The notes under the pieces: model-generated
The model's input: the letters and a program-made list of their open reading frames with translations, nothing else
Databases searched by the model: none
Told to the model about the DNA's origin: nothing
Position numbers and translations under genes: made by a program
Assembly: GCA_050743385.1 (NCBI GenBank)
Contig: JBOGFJ010000222.1
Span: 1 to 14,357, forward strand
From: JACDBD01 sp050743385
GTDB lineage: Bacteria > Actinomycetota > Acidimicrobiia > IMCC26256 > JACDBD01
DNA length: 14,357 nt
Direction: 5' to 3'
Shown: positions 13,180 to 14,357 of the stretch, piece after piece
Numbering within the stretch: the first letter of the stretch is position 1
Layout: the number at the start of each line of letters is the position of its first letter

Positions 13180-14357
13180 GGGGCCCGCTTCACGCGCTGG
13201 CCGTTGCCGCGCCGGCCGTTGCCCCGCCGGCCGTTGCCGATCTCGGACGCGTGCCCGAACGCGAGCGCGTCGGGGTGGCGGGCGTCCCACACCGGCCGCT
13301 CGGAGCGGATCGGCGGCAGCGAGTCGAAGTTGTGCTCGGGCGGCGGCGACGATGTCGCCCACTCGAGCGTCTGGCCACCCCAGGGGTCGTCGCCGGCAGG
13401 CTTGCCTCTGCGCAACGACACGAACACGTCGATCGCGAAGACCAGCACCGCAACCGCGATGATGTACGAGCCGATGGTCGAGATCACGTTGAGTGTCGTG
13501 AAGCCGGCGTCGGGCTCGTAGTCGGCGACGCGACGCGGCATGCCGCGGAGCCCGAGCTCGTGCTGCACGAGAAACGTCATGTTGACCCCGATGAAGAGCA
13601 GCACGAAGTGCACTTTGCCGAGCCGTTCGTCCATCAGCTTCCCGGTGAACTTCGGGAACCAGTAGTAGATCGCGGCGAAGCCGGCGAAGCCGGCGGTGCC
13701 GAACACCACGTAGTGCATGTGCGCGACGACGAAATAGGTGTCAGTCACACTGAAGTCGACCGGGGCCAGGGCCTGGAGCACACCGGTCAGCCCGCCGAGC
13801 AGGAACACCGCGATCGACCCGATGGTGAACAGCATCGCCGTGCTGTACGTGATCTGGCCCTTCCACATGGTGCCGATCCAGTTGAAGAACTTCACACCCG
13901 TCGGGATGGCGATGAGGAGCGACAGCGCGCTGAAGAAGGGGAGAAGCACCACGCCGGTGGCGAACATGTGGTGCGCCCACACGCCCACCGACAGGCCACC
14001 GATGGCCAGCGTGGCCATGATCAGACCCTTGTACGCGAACACCGGCCGCCGCGAGAACACCGGGATGATCTCGGTGATCACCCCGAAGAACGGCAGGGCG
14101 ATGATGTACACCTCCGGGTGACCGAAGAACCAGAAGAGGTGTTGCCACAAGACGGGCGTGCCGTCCTCGCTCACGTCGAAGATGTGGGCGTCGAGCCGGC
14201 GGTCGGCGAAGAGCATCGCCAGCGCACTGGTGAGCACCGGGAATGCGAGCAGCACCATCACGCTCACCACCAGCATGTTCCAGGTGAAGATCGGCATCCG
14301 GAACATCGTCATGCCGGGCGCGCGCAGCATGACGATGGTGGTGACCAGGTTGACGGC
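13176..14357 (-). CDS. ctaD: Cytochrome c oxidase subunit I, 5'-truncated by the window
   Basis: The visible 393 residues are the C-terminal two-thirds of the haem-copper oxidase catalytic subunit; the first 150-190 residues, including the first haem a ligand, lie beyond the window. The fragment starts A-V-N-L-V-T-T-I and the frame is open through 14357. Active-site residues (fragment numbering) are H80 and Y84 of G-H-P-E-V-Y (CuB ligand and cross-linked Tyr), E82 of the D-pathway, H129-H130 (CuB), K156 of P-T-G-V-K (K-pathway), and H213/H215 of H-M-H (haem a3 and haem a). These place it in the A1 family. An internal ATG at 14330 is not the start. The C terminus ends in an unusual Gly-Asn-Arg-rich tail encoded by a 15-bp tandem repeat. 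ctaF follows with a 4-nt overlap. Confidence 0.95.
   Translation of the reverse strand, partial: AVNLVTTIVMLRAPGMTMFRMPIFTWNMLVVSVMVLLAFPVLTSALAMLFADRRLDAHIFDVSEDGTPVLWQHLFWFFGHPEVYIIALPFFGVITEIIPVFSRRPVFAYKGLIMATLAIGGLSVGVWAHHMFATGVVLLPFFSALSLLIAIPTGVKFFNWIGTMWKGQITYSTAMLFTIGSIAVFLLGGLTGVLQALAPVDFSVTDTYFVVAHMHYVVFGTAGFAGFAAIYYWFPKFTGKLMDERLGKVHFVLLFIGVNMTFLVQHELGLRGMPRRVADYEPDAGFTTLNVISTIGSYIIAVAVLVFAIDVFVSLRRGKPAGDDPWGGQTLEWATSSPPPEHNFDSLPPIRSERPVWDARHPDALAFGHASEIGNGRRGNGRRGNGQRVKRAP
13199..13238. repeat. 15-bp tandem repeat in the 3' end of ctaD
   Basis: GGCCGTTGCCGCGCC (13199-13213) is followed by GGCCGTTGCCCCGCC (13214-13228) and a partial third copy (13229-13238). On the minus strand it encodes a repeated G-N-G-R-R unit in the last 20 residues of CtaD. 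The repeat is in frame (multiple of 3), so copy-number change would lengthen or shorten the tail without a frameshift. Confidence 0.8.

Noticed and set aside
13199..13238. CRISPR-like repeat
   Set aside because: The copies are head-to-tail with no spacers, lie inside a coding sequence and are in frame, so they are a simple tandem repeat.
13180..13362. 61-codon N-terminal extension of ctaF
   Set aside because: It overlaps the end of ctaD and encodes Arg/Pro-rich sequence; part of it is the ctaD tandem repeat read in another frame.

Overview
The window is a stretch of high-GC chromosome from an actinobacterium. Several lineage markers support this: a WhiB Fe-S regulator, a PdtaS-type histidine kinase, a DUF3107/TB9.4-like protein, and an actinobacterial bcc-aa3 respiratory module (diheme QcrC, three-helix Rieske QcrA, CtaF subunit IV). 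The gene content and the frequent leaderless-looking starts suggest a deep-branching group such as Acidimicrobiia. That placement is inference and was not tested. Coding density is very high, no gap exceeds 200 bp, and I saw no tRNA, rRNA, CRISPR array or insertion sequence.

Left part (1-2251): the 5' end of a probable family 5 uracil-DNA glycosylase (minus, cut by the window edge) is divergent from a lipid/diacylglycerol kinase (plus), with only 28 bp between the starts. A glycerophosphodiester phosphodiesterase (minus) converges on the kinase across a 10-bp hairpin. It is divergent from a WhiB1/WblE-like regulator that has a recognisable promoter and a 120-nt leader.

Signalling/ATPase block (2279-6240, minus): DUF3107 protein, ArsA/Get3-like ATPase 1, ArsA/Get3-like ATPase 2 and PdtaS histidine kinase form a tight transcription unit. 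The two ATPases overlap by 4 nt. The kinase also appears to have its own promoter and ends tail-to-tail with whiB, the same whiB1/pdtaS arrangement I recall from Mycobacterium tuberculosis (Rv3219/Rv3220c).

Lipid metabolism pair (6258-8247): an acyl-CoA dehydrogenase-fold flavoprotein (minus) is divergent from an HxlR-type regulator fused to an SCP2-like domain (plus). Three TGAACC half-sites at 11-bp steps overlap the regulator's start and look like its operator.

Respiratory block (8220-14357): ctaG (minus, oxidase assembly) is divergent from the ctaE-qcrC-qcrA-qcrB operon (plus, genes abutting or overlapping by 4 nt). ctaF and ctaD (minus, also overlapping by 4 nt) converge on qcrB. Together these encode most of the cytochrome bc1 complex and the aa3 oxidase, which in actinobacteria form an obligate supercomplex that passes electrons from menaquinol through the diheme QcrC to oxygen. 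ctaC and the first third of ctaD lie outside the window.
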